A stretch of DNA of 5,572 bases, taken from assembly GCA_934667795.1 (NCBI GenBank), contig CAKUMP010000163.1, positions 1 through 5,572 on the forward strand. Reading direction: 5' to 3'. Position numbers and translations under genes: made by a program. Of this stretch, positions 1 to 5,572 are shown in pieces. The notes below the pieces were generated by a model that was given only the letters and a program-made list of their open reading frames with translations, was not told the DNA's origin and searched no databases. This stretch comes from an uncultured Chthoniobacterales bacterium. GTDB lineage: Bacteria > Verrucomicrobiota > Verrucomicrobiia > Chthoniobacterales > CAKUMP01. Within the stretch, counting starts at the first letter, position 1. Every line of letters begins with the position of its first letter.

Positions 1-1
1 G

Positions 2-3000
2 GCCTACCTGGGGGGGGATCGGCTGGTTTTTCGTATTCCGTTTTTAGCGAAACCGGATTTTAGTGCAGACATATTGGTGTTTTATCTGGATATCGATAAT
101 GAGATCACTACCGGGCGTACAGATGGAACGGGGCATGATGGAGTGGACCTCATGGTCTTTATCCGTGGAAATAACCCGGGGATTACGTTTCACAATTCCG
201 CATTGAGTGAGAGGAACGTCGAGTTGCGAGTGGCGCTTGATGAGACGGATTTGTATTTGATATTGCAGATGCCGAGCGGGTATGCAGAGGGAGAGGAAGT
301 AGAATTAGGGACGTATGCACGGTTAGAGCGAGCTAACGATAAACCGCAGTCATTAAGCAAAGTTTCAAACCGTTTAAAATCAGAAGGAATTAAACTACGG
401 GATTTCCCGCCTGAATTACCGAATAGTGGTTTCGGGGGAGCAGGAGTGAGATTTTATAATGATAAAGTGGCGTATGAGACACTGGACAATAAAGGGCTGA
501 AAAGGGAGCAGATCAAGGGAGCGGATGCGGAAAATGGTTTTGAATTTCCACGCACGCGTCCGGAAGTGAAATTTGATTACACCGCGGGGGTGGAAACCGG
601 AAAGTCGACAACAGGCGAAGTGGAGAAAGTTTCGGTTCATTTATTAAATGAAGCGAAGGTTGCGAGAAAAGGGGCGTGGATCACTTTTGGTGTGCCGGTA
701 AAAGAAGGGAAAATTACTTCTGTCAATCAGGTACGTGTCCTGAATGAGAGTGGGGAGCGAGTGGAGGCAGATATTTCTGTGCTTACCTTTTGGCCGGATA
801 AATCCATCAAGTGGTTAAACGTCACGGGGATTGCGGATCTGGAAAGCAATGCGGAAAAGAACTGGACAGTAGAGTTCGGGGGAGAAGTGGCGCGGGAAGC
901 GGAGAGTGGGATCAAGGTGACGGAGGCAGGCGATGGGATTCAGGTGGAAAATGACAAGTTGCGTGTGGTGGTGAGTGGGGAGGGGTATAATTTATTTAAA
1001 GAAATCTGGGTGGATAGTGATGGGAATGGCAGTTTTGATGAGGGAGAGCAACTCATCGAAAAGGATAGTACGGGGTTTGTGATACGGGATGAAGAGGGAA
1101 AACTGTATTACTCGCGCCAAGGGAAAGTGGATAATATCCGTGTGGAAAAACAAGGTGCGCATGAAGTCATTGTGCGAGTGGACGGACAATACCGGGCGGA
1201 AGATGGCGCGGAATACATGCGGTATGTCACCAGAATTCGGGTGCGGAGCGGAAGCACGCAAGTGCGTGTGGAACACACCCATATTAATACAGAGCTCGCG
1301 CAGGAGTTTACGGATTTTCGGTATTTGATGCTGGGGGTAAAAATTGCCGGTGGGAGCTTTGAGGGAGCAAGATTACTGGGAGAAGAAGATGCGCTTTCCG
1401 GAAAAAACCTTCAGCACTTCCAGGATAACGAGGCGAAAGGGATTCTTGAACAGGACGGGAAAAAGTCACGGACAGAACAAGGAACGGGCGTTCTGGAAGT
1501 TCAGACAAAGGAAAAAGTCGCTCGTGTAGCAGTGGAAGATTACTGGCAGAAATGGCCCAAGGGGGTGGGGAATGATGGCAGCATAATGATTGTAAAATTA
1601 CTTCCTGAATTGCCGAATGAAAACTATGGAAGAGATTTGCCCTATTATCTGATGTATCCCTTTGTGGAAGGGTTTTATCGTCTGAAATGGGGGATGTCCT
1701 TTACAGAAAGAATCGTGTTCGATTTCGAACAGACAAAACCAGACGAATATGCCTTGAAGGCGCTCTGGGCAGAAGCAAACCTCGGGGTGGTACCGGTGTT
1801 GCCCGGCACCTGGTATGAAACATCCGGCGCGACAGAAGGCGTCGTCGGCGCAGGAGACGGAAGTTTTGCGGACTGGGATAATTTTGTCCGCAATTCTATG
1901 GACGCCCATCTGGAATTAAAGAAAATCAATCGGGAGTATGGGTTTTTAAATTATGGCGACTGGTTTGGCGAGCGTGGACGAAACTGGGGGAACAACGAAT
2001 ATGATACCGCACATGGGTTTCTGATGCATTTTATGCGGACCGGGGAAAGAGATTTCTTCCGTCTCGGGTTAGCGACAGCACGGCATCAGGCCGATGTGGA
2101 TATTGTACATGCATACCCGGATCCCTATTACGTCGGAGCCAACCATCAGCACTCAATCGGGCATACCGGGGTCTGGTCACAACGCCCCAAATATGCAACT
2201 TGGACGCATGCTTATGATGGGCATACTTCCGCAGGAAATGGCCATACCTGGGCAGATGGAATGGTGGATGCCTGGTGGCTGACAGGAGATGCACGCGTGA
2301 TGGACTCGGTGTATGCGTTAGGGGAACATATCACTTGGGCATTTGCACCGACTTTTACCAAGTTAGGGAATCATGAACGTTCTGCTGGGTGGTCGCTAAC
2401 AGCTATTATGGCCATTTATCAGGCCACATATGACCCCGCGTATTTGAAAGCAGCAAAACAGATTACGGATCTGGCCATAGGAGAACAGGATATCGAGGAT
2501 TCCGGAACCTGGCCGCATTTGCTGCCTGTGACACATGCCGCGGGGCAAACAGATGCAATTGGAAGCAGTGTCTATAATATCGGTGTTCTGCTTGGAGGGA
2601 TGGGGGCCTATCATGAAGCCACGCAGGATGAGGCGACTAAAAAGTCCATTTTAGCTGCGACAAAATGGCTGGCAAAATCCTGGTCTGCATCGGGCAAAGC
2701 CTGGCCGTATTCGGCAGGGACACAGGGGGAACCCCAGGCACCAAATGCGCTGAACCTGAACCCTTTGTTATATAAACCCATGGCCTATGGCGCAAAACTG
2801 GCAGATGATGGCGAATGGTTTCAGATTGTGGTGGATGCACTGAGTGGCACGATCGGAACCGGGGGAGCCGTTTCTTTTGGAAAAGAACTTTCGATTAAAC
2901 TGTTTCCCACACCCATGACATTAGCTCTGTTAAAAGAGTATTATGCACGAGTGGAACCCGGAAAACATTTGTTTGATGGCTCCGCAGAAAGCAAAAAAGA

Positions 3001-3694
3001 ATTTTTCAAAACCGTGATCCCTATGGAAACAATGGCAACACGGGGCGGAAATTCACGTGTGATCTGGATTATTCCGGGCGCAGATGGTGGGACGTTGCAG
3101 TTAAAACGGACAAGGTTACCGGATGTGGTGAAGACTGCTCCTGATGGCCGCTGGAAACTGGAAACTCTGGAAGGAAAGGAAGTTGCCACCGGGGAGTTTA
3201 AAGGGATCGAGGAAGCAAATTTCGAAGTTAAGTTGCCTGCAGATGCCGGACGTTTGAAGTTGAGCATTCCGGACCGCCCGGAAGCGGTCTGGACGTATGC
3301 CGGTGATGGATTCCAGGTCGTGGTCGAAACCCATGAAGATTTGAGGATTTCTCGCGTAGGGATTTCCCGGGTGTATTTTCAGGTTCCTGAAGGAACAGAA
3401 AAATTCTCGGTCAAACTGATGGGCGTACACACCGGCAGTTATTCCGGAACATTTTTTGATGCAGAAGGGAATATTGTGACCGATTATACCGGTATGAATC
3501 ACGGGACCACTTATTTGAATCAAACCATTGAAGGAATTGATCAAGTGAGTAAAGTAATAGAAATAGATGCAAGTAAATCCGCTCCCGGCATCTGGTCGGC
3601 CGTGTTGTCCGCCGCCGGAGATATCGGGTTTTCTCTGCAGGGAATTGATCCTCTGTTCTCCAATGACAAGGATGCAATTCAGAAAATGAAATAA
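2..3694 (+). CDS. PcRGLX/YetA-like exo-rhamnogalacturonan lyase family protein, 5'-truncated by the window edge
   Basis: The frame is open to the left edge, so the true start lies outside; the TTG at 74 is just an internal codon. Numbering from the codon at base 2, 1230 residues are visible. Residues 1-205 are a beta-rich extension with D30-I-D-N, resembling surface carbohydrate-binding or DOMON-like sandwiches. Residues ~210-295 match the family's N-terminal RIFT barrel (KGAWITFGVPV; WPDKSIKWLNV). Residues ~310-577 are the central beta domain. Residues ~580-985 are the alpha/alpha toroid, with NYGDWFGE at 650-657, HQADVDIVHA from 695, NHQH at 714-717, GHTG at 720-723 and HTWADG at 748-753. 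Residues ~1000-1230 are a beta tail, with a PPC-like stretch from ~1123. Characterised members (CAZy PL26) cleave the rhamnogalacturonan-I backbone exolytically by beta-elimination. The family call is firm; activity and substrate are inferred. The protein exceeds YetA-type proteins (roughly 850-900 residues) because of its extra end domains. It contains no cysteine. Export is expected, but any signal peptide is out of view. Confidence 0.85.
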   Translation, partial: AYLGGDRLVFRIPFLAKPDFSADILVFYLDIDNEITTGRTDGTGHDGVDLMVFIRGNNPGITFHNSALSERNVELRVALDETDLYLILQMPSGYAEGEEVELGTYARLERANDKPQSLSKVSNRLKSEGIKLRDFPPELPNSGFGGAGVRFYNDKVAYETLDNKGLKREQIKGADAENGFEFPRTRPEVKFDYTAGVETGKSTTGEVEKVSVHLLNEAKVARKGAWITFGVPVKEGKITSVNQVRVLNESGERVEADISVLTFWPDKSIKWLNVTGIADLESNAEKNWTVEFGGEVAREAESGIKVTEAGDGIQVENDKLRVVVSGEGYNLFKEIWVDSDGNGSFDEGEQLIEKDSTGFVIRDEEGKLYYSRQGKVDNIRVEKQGAHEVIVRVDGQYRAEDGAEYMRYVTRIRVRSGSTQVRVEHTHINTELAQEFTDFRYLMLGVKIAGGSFEGARLLGEEDALSGKNLQHFQDNEAKGILEQDGKKSRTEQGTGVLEVQTKEKVARVAVEDYWQKWPKGVGNDGSIMIVKLLPELPNENYGRDLPYYLMYPFVEGFYRLKWGMSFTERIVFDFEQTKPDEYALKALWAEANLGVVPVLPGTWYETSGATEGVVGAGDGSFADWDNFVRNSMDAHLELKKINREYGFLNYGDWFGERGRNWGNNEYDTAHGFLMHFMRTGERDFFRLGLATARHQADVDIVHAYPDPYYVGANHQHSIGHTGVWSQRPKYATWTHAYDGHTSAGNGHTWADGMVDAWWLTGDARVMDSVYALGEHITWAFAPTFTKLGNHERSAGWSLTAIMAIYQATYDPAYLKAAKQITDLAIGEQDIEDSGTWPHLLPVTHAAGQTDAIGSSVYNIGVLLGGMGAYHEATQDEATKKSILAATKWLAKSWSASGKAWPYSAGTQGEPQAPNALNLNPLLYKPMAYGAKLADDGEWFQIVVDALSGTIGTGGAVSFGKELSIKLFPTPMTLALLKEYYARVEPGKHLFDGSAESKKEFFKTVIPMETMATRGGNSRVIWIIPGADGGTLQLKRTRLPDVVKTAPDGRWKLETLEGKEVATGEFKGIEEANFEVKLPADAGRLKLSIPDRPEAVWTYAGDGFQVVVETHEDLRISRVGISRVYFQVPEGTEKFSVKLMGVHTGSYSGTFFDAEGNIVTDYTGMNHGTTYLNQTIEGIDQVSKVIEIDASKSAPGIWSAVLSAAGDIGFSLQGIDPLFSNDKDAIQKMK
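1013..1048 (+). other. EF-hand-like calcium-binding loop encoded within the lyase-like gene
   Basis: Residues 338-349 of the visible protein read DSDGNGSFDEGE. This fits the canonical EF-hand/dockerin loop: Asp, Asp, Asn, Ser and Asp at loop positions 1, 3, 5, 7 and 9, Gly at 6 and Glu at 12. It lies just after the start of the central beta domain (IWV-DSDGNG). Calcium binding is inferred from the residue pattern only. A structural calcium site is common in secreted polysaccharide lyases, but I cannot say that this loop is part of an active site. Confidence 0.5.
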
Positions 3695-3726
3695 GGGTAG
3701 ATTTGATTTTAAAAAGAAAGATGTAA

Positions 3727-4377
3727 ATGAGACAGACATTAAAAAACTGGATTGGAATGGGCGTGATGGGCGCGGTCATGGCAACTGGAATGAACGTTCA
3801 GGCCGAAGATGAGGTGACGGTTACAACAGATTTACAACTTCCTGCAGGGAATATTGTGATCGAAACAGGATTGGGAAGTGGCAATAACCGCTGGAAGTAC
3901 AGTAATGATATCAAACCAGGGGAGCATCGGGATGTAGGGCAACGGTTTTATACCCAGGAAGGTGCCTTTGTTCTGGATAAAATTGTTCTGCATATCGCAA
4001 ATATTAGTAGTGGTATCGGAGCGACAACTCCCGGTGCACGCTTCACCCTGACACTGTTAAAATTTACATCCAGCGACGATGTAGAACCCGAAGGCGAGCC
4101 TGTGGGCGTTTTCCACGGAACCATACCGCTGGAATTAATGCCGGATCATTATTTTATCATGGATATTCCTAACACTCCTTTGGAAGATGGGGTATCCTAT
4201 GGGTTCTTACTCGCATTTGATGAACCCTCATCCGGAAATGCCCTCTATTTTACCACCGGAGGAACCATGCGCTATACAGGCGGAAGCATTTTCTTCTATA
4301 CCAATAGCGAAAATGCAAATGAAATGCGATACGAGAAAGCACAAGGCCACTTCTCTTTCTATCTCATCTCCGAATAA
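3727..4377 (+). CDS. Exported beta-rich protein of unknown function
   Basis: I do not recognise a characterised family. The 216-residue product starts with a clear signal peptide: a basic n-region (MRQTLKNW), a Met/Gly-rich hydrophobic core at about 9-22 and a likely Ala-X-Ala-type cut after VQA (residue 26). The mature part alternates hydrophobic and polar residues like a beta-sandwich. GQRFYTQEGAFVLDKIVLHI (71-90) and DGVSYGFLLAF (154-164) resemble the 'sensor-like' or choice-of-anchor beta domains of secreted PVC-group proteins; this resemblance is an impression, not a search result. No C-terminal anchor (PEP-CTERM, LPXTG or TM helix), lipobox or cysteine is seen. It follows the lyase-like gene by 32 bases, so co-transcription and a role in carbohydrate binding or surface display are plausible inferences. 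The start is chosen for the signal peptide; there is no strong Shine-Dalgarno, only purine-rich AAAGAAAG. A start-stop pair, ATGTAA, directly precedes it in frame. Confidence 0.85.
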   Translation: MRQTLKNWIGMGVMGAVMATGMNVQAEDEVTVTTDLQLPAGNIVIETGLGSGNNRWKYSNDIKPGEHRDVGQRFYTQEGAFVLDKIVLHIANISSGIGATTPGARFTLTLLKFTSSDDVEPEGEPVGVFHGTIPLELMPDHYFIMDIPNTPLEDGVSYGFLLAFDEPSSGNALYFTTGGTMRYTGGSIFFYTNSENANEMRYEKAQGHFSFYLISE

Positions 4378-4384
4378 CGCTGCT

Positions 4385-4464
4385 GGGACTTTGGGGACAC
4401 TGGGGACACTGGGGACACTGGGGACACTGGGGACACTGGGGACACTGGGGACACTGGGGACACT
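4385..4464 (+). repeat. Tandem array of eight perfect 9-base GGGGACACT units, potential G-quadruplex
   Basis: Eight identical copies of GGGGACACT run head to tail at 4393-4464, preceded by a degenerate eight-base unit (GGGACTTT, 4385-4392). The array starts seven bases after the stop codon of the upstream gene, inside its likely 3' untranslated region. Each unit brings a run of four G separated by five-base ACACT spacers, so the + strand (and the RNA) has eight consecutive G4 tracts, enough for two intramolecular G-quadruplexes. The last unit runs into GACAC...GTGTC (4459-4463 with 4475-4479), a short inverted repeat. The nine-base period keeps frames open on both strands, giving Gly-Thr-Leu and Ser-Val-Pro repeat peptides that I regard as artefacts. 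Function is unknown. Confidence 0.95.
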
Positions 4465-4545
4465 GTCGGCCAATGTGTCGTTGGATCATATAAACGCTCT
4501 CGCACTAAAAGGATAAGTTATAATTTTTCCTATCACGCGGGAAGA

Positions 4546-4729
4546 ATTTGGAGTGCGGCGGTTCCCGCCGCTTTGGTTTCAGAGTGGGGCTGGCTGGGCT
4601 TATGAATGAGGAAGAATCACTAACGTTTTTTACTCCAAATAAGTATTTATAGTGTTACGAAAGCAAAAGGGATGTTTCCGGCGTTTTCCCCCGTCGATCC
4701 AAAGCGGTGGAAACCGCCGCACTCCAAAT
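4546..4729. repeat. 184-base element with 31-base inverted-repeat ends, MITE- or REP-like
   Basis: The left end (4546-4576) and the reverse complement of the right end (4699-4729) agree at 29 of 31 positions. They begin ATTTGGAGTGCGGCGGTT and end CCGCTTTGG, and enclose 122 bases without an ORF. Each end is itself a hairpin: 4555-4561 pairs perfectly with 4565-4571 across a TTC loop, and 4704-4710 pairs with 4714-4720 across AAA with one G-U wobble in + strand RNA. No target-site duplication is evident at the outer edges. Similar GGAGTGCGGCGG palindromes are, from memory, dispersed in Verrucomicrobia-type genomes, so a non-autonomous mobile or REP-like repeat is the likeliest reading. Copy number cannot be judged from one window. 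Confidence 0.8.
4555..4580 (+). terminator. Candidate terminator hairpin for the + strand unit
   Basis: A perfect 7-base GC-only stem (GCGGCGG/CCGCCGC) with a three-base loop is followed by TTTGGTTTC. The stem is strong, but the U-run is short and interrupted, so intrinsic termination is only a possibility. It is also part of the left inverted-repeat end at 4546-4576. The equivalent hairpin at 4704-4720 faces the - strand gene, is followed by TTTGG on that strand, and carries a C-A mismatch in - strand RNA. Confidence 0.25.
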
Positions 4730-4793
4730 ACGCCCCATTCGGAAAGTAGGGATAGTACCAAAAATCAACTTAAAGCTGTCCACCCCCTCTAAA

Positions 4794-5216
4794 TTATTCT
4801 CCAATCAGGGTCACTATCAAATTCCGCTTGTGTGGGTAATTTCTATGCTCAAAAAGGAAAATTCCTTGCCAGGTGCCCAATCCTAATTGTCCATTCACAA
4901 TCGGTATGACTTCCGACGTTCGTGTCAGCACCATCCGAAGATGACTCGGCATGTCATCAGGCCCTTCCTGAACATGGGTGAAATATTCCTCGTTTTCCGT
5001 AACAAGTCGATCGAAAAAATGATGCAGATCTGTCCGTGCGGACTCATCTGCATTTTCATAAATGATCAATGATGCACTCGTATGTTGCAAAAAGACCGTC
5101 ACAGTTCCATTTTGAATCCCGGAATGCCAAACGATATCATTAATGGTATCTGTGATTTCGTAAGTCCCTTTTCCTGAAGTTCTAACAGATATTTTTTTAT
5201 TAGAAACGTAATTCAT
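4794..5216 (-). CDS. yjbQ: YjbQ family protein (secondary thiamine-phosphate synthase, UPF0047)
   Basis: The 140-residue product has the normal length and all the signature blocks of the YjbQ/UPF0047 family (TIGR00149): QHTSASL (44-50), ENADESAR (54-61), EGPDDMPSHLR (84-94) and LGTWQGIFLFEHR (113-125). The conserved histidines H45, H92 and H124 and the acidic residues in these blocks are the presumed active-site or metal-binding set. The family is small, cytosolic and oligomeric; E. coli YjbQ has a weak thiamine-phosphate synthase activity that can bypass loss of ThiE, while the main cellular role is unclear. The ATG at 5214-5216 gives the full N-terminus. Its leader is AT-rich with no Shine-Dalgarno. 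The stop of the upstream beta-lactamase-like gene is 12 bases away, so the two are probably co-transcribed. No thiamine genes or TPP riboswitch are in the window. Confidence 0.93.
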   Translation of the reverse strand: MNYVSNKKISVRTSGKGTYEITDTINDIVWHSGIQNGTVTVFLQHTSASLIIYENADESARTDLHHFFDRLVTENEEYFTHVQEGPDDMPSHLRMVLTRTSEVIPIVNGQLGLGTWQGIFLFEHRNYPHKRNLIVTLIGE

Positions 5217-5228
5217 AATAAATATAGT

Positions 5229-5572
5229 TTAAGCGTAATAAAGTGCTTTGACCAATGGATGTGCCTTCGTTGTAGGGAGAATTCCCAGATCCATCTGGTT
5301 CATTACATAGGCAAAAGTCAGGTTATTGACAGGATCCGCAAAGGCATGGCTTCCTCCGGCCCCCGGATGTCCAAATGCACTTGTTTCCGGACCAAATAAG
5401 TCCCGTAACTTTTGCCCGGAACGGTCTATCGGATCTTTCATGAAACCATGCGAAAATGAAGTCGGACGTAAAAGCGTCAGGTCATCCCCATTCACCAGCG
5501 GATCCGTAAATAAGGGGAGCGGCAGGACGTTAGAATTTAAAATATACGCATAAAATTTAGAAAGTCCAAAAG
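5229..5572 (-). CDS. C-terminal part of a serine beta-lactamase/esterase-like protein, truncated by the window edge
   Basis: The frame stays open through the right edge; the last full codon is 5568-5570, leaving 113 C-terminal residues. The GTG at 5493-5495 is internal, because similarity continues upstream of it: GLSKFYAYILN matches the 'L-A-x-F-Y-A-x-L' helix usual in the beta-lactamase family (PF00144). FGHPGAGGSHAFADPVNNLTFAYVMNQM contains the HxGAGG segment that replaces the KTG triad in family VIII esterases and related class C-like hydrolases, followed by the typical 'FADP...FAYVMN' strand pair. Such proteins hydrolyse esters or small amides through a Ser-x-x-Lys nucleophile; that motif and any signal peptide lie outside the window, so activity and location cannot be judged. 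Esterase-like function is likelier than antibiotic resistance. It ends 12 bases before yjbQ and probably leads that operon. Confidence 0.85.
   Translation of the reverse strand, partial: FGLSKFYAYILNSNVLPLPLFTDPLVNGDDLTLLRPTSFSHGFMKDPIDRSGQKLRDLFGPETSAFGHPGAGGSHAFADPVNNLTFAYVMNQMDLGILPTTKAHPLVKALYYA

Larger units (their letters stand above)
4378..4793. other. Gene-free interval between convergent genes, holding two repeat structures
   Basis: This 416-base stretch lies between the stop of the + strand exported-protein gene and the stop of the - strand yjbQ gene. No credible coding frame is present. It contains a G-tract tandem array (4385-4464) and an element with 31-base inverted ends (4546-4729). 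Bases 4465-4545 and 4730-4793 show nothing I can identify. Both units end into this interval, so it must supply transcription termination; no classical hairpin with a long U-run is visible. The hairpins in the inverted-repeat ends are the best candidates. Confidence 0.75.

Noticed and set aside
74..76. TTG as the start codon of the large gene
   Set aside because: The frame is open to the left edge and upstream residues (RLVFRIPFLAKPDFSADI) continue the same beta-rich domain, so this is an internal leucine.
3116..3739. 207-codon - strand ORF opposite the 3' end of the large gene
   Set aside because: It is antisense to a strongly supported coding frame, its composition is typical of a complement-frame shadow, and it matches no family I know.
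4385..4464. CRISPR array
   Set aside because: The 9-base units are directly contiguous with no spacers, far too short for CRISPR repeats, and no cas gene is nearby.
4228..4473. - strand ORF with a Ser-Val-Pro repeat
   Set aside because: Same artefact on the opposite strand, overlapping a well-supported gene with no start signal or family resemblance.
4187..4516. 109-codon + strand ORF ending in a Gly-Thr-Leu repeat
   Set aside because: Its first half lies out of frame within the exported-protein gene, and the rest is just the 9-base array read through; a period divisible by three keeps any frame open.
4519..4524. TATAAT as a promoter -10 box
   Set aside because: No -35-like hexamer sits at a suitable distance and no + strand gene follows it.
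4794..5216. TPP riboswitch control of the yjbQ gene
   Set aside because: Only 12 bases separate it from the upstream gene and no THI-box-like sequence is visible.
1..5572. Defence, phage or toxin-antitoxin system
   Set aside because: No nuclease, integrase, reverse transcriptase, methylase or toxin-like protein is encoded; all four genes have ordinary metabolic or secreted-protein signatures.

Overview
The window looks like a chromosomal piece from a polysaccharide-degrading bacterium, most plausibly of the PVC group (Verrucomicrobiota, Kiritimatiellota or Lentisphaerota). This placement is inferred from a very large secreted-type enzyme of the PcRGLX/YetA (exo-rhamnogalacturonan lyase) family, start sites without clear Shine-Dalgarno sequences, and a dispersed-repeat-like element built on GGAGTGCGGCGG, a type I associate with these phyla. 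No rRNA or other firm marker is present, so the placement is tentative.

Layout: (1) Bases 2-3694, + strand, are the 3' part of one large gene, open at the left edge (1230 residues visible). In order it encodes a beta-rich N-terminal extension, the PcRGLX/YetA N-terminal barrel, a central beta domain with an EF-hand-like loop, an alpha/alpha-toroid catalytic-type domain, and a C-terminal beta tail. (2) 32 bases further on, the same strand carries a 216-residue exported protein of unknown function (3727-4377). The two are probably co-transcribed. (3) A 416-base gene-free interval (4378-4793) separates convergent transcription units. It holds a tandem array of eight perfect 9-base units, each with a GGGG run, and a 184-base element bounded by 31-base inverted repeats that match at 29 of 31 positions. 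(4) On the - strand lie a complete yjbQ-family gene (4794-5216) and, 12 bases upstream of it, the 3' end of a serine beta-lactamase/esterase-like gene (5229 to the right edge). These two probably form an operon.

Functionally, the left pair fits extracellular or periplasmic breakdown of the rhamnogalacturonan-I backbone of pectin or a related uronic-acid polymer. The right pair has no evident link to that process. No phage, CRISPR, defence or toxin-antitoxin system is visible. The parts least explained by known genes are the G-tract array and the inverted-repeat element. None of the four visible proteins contains a cysteine.
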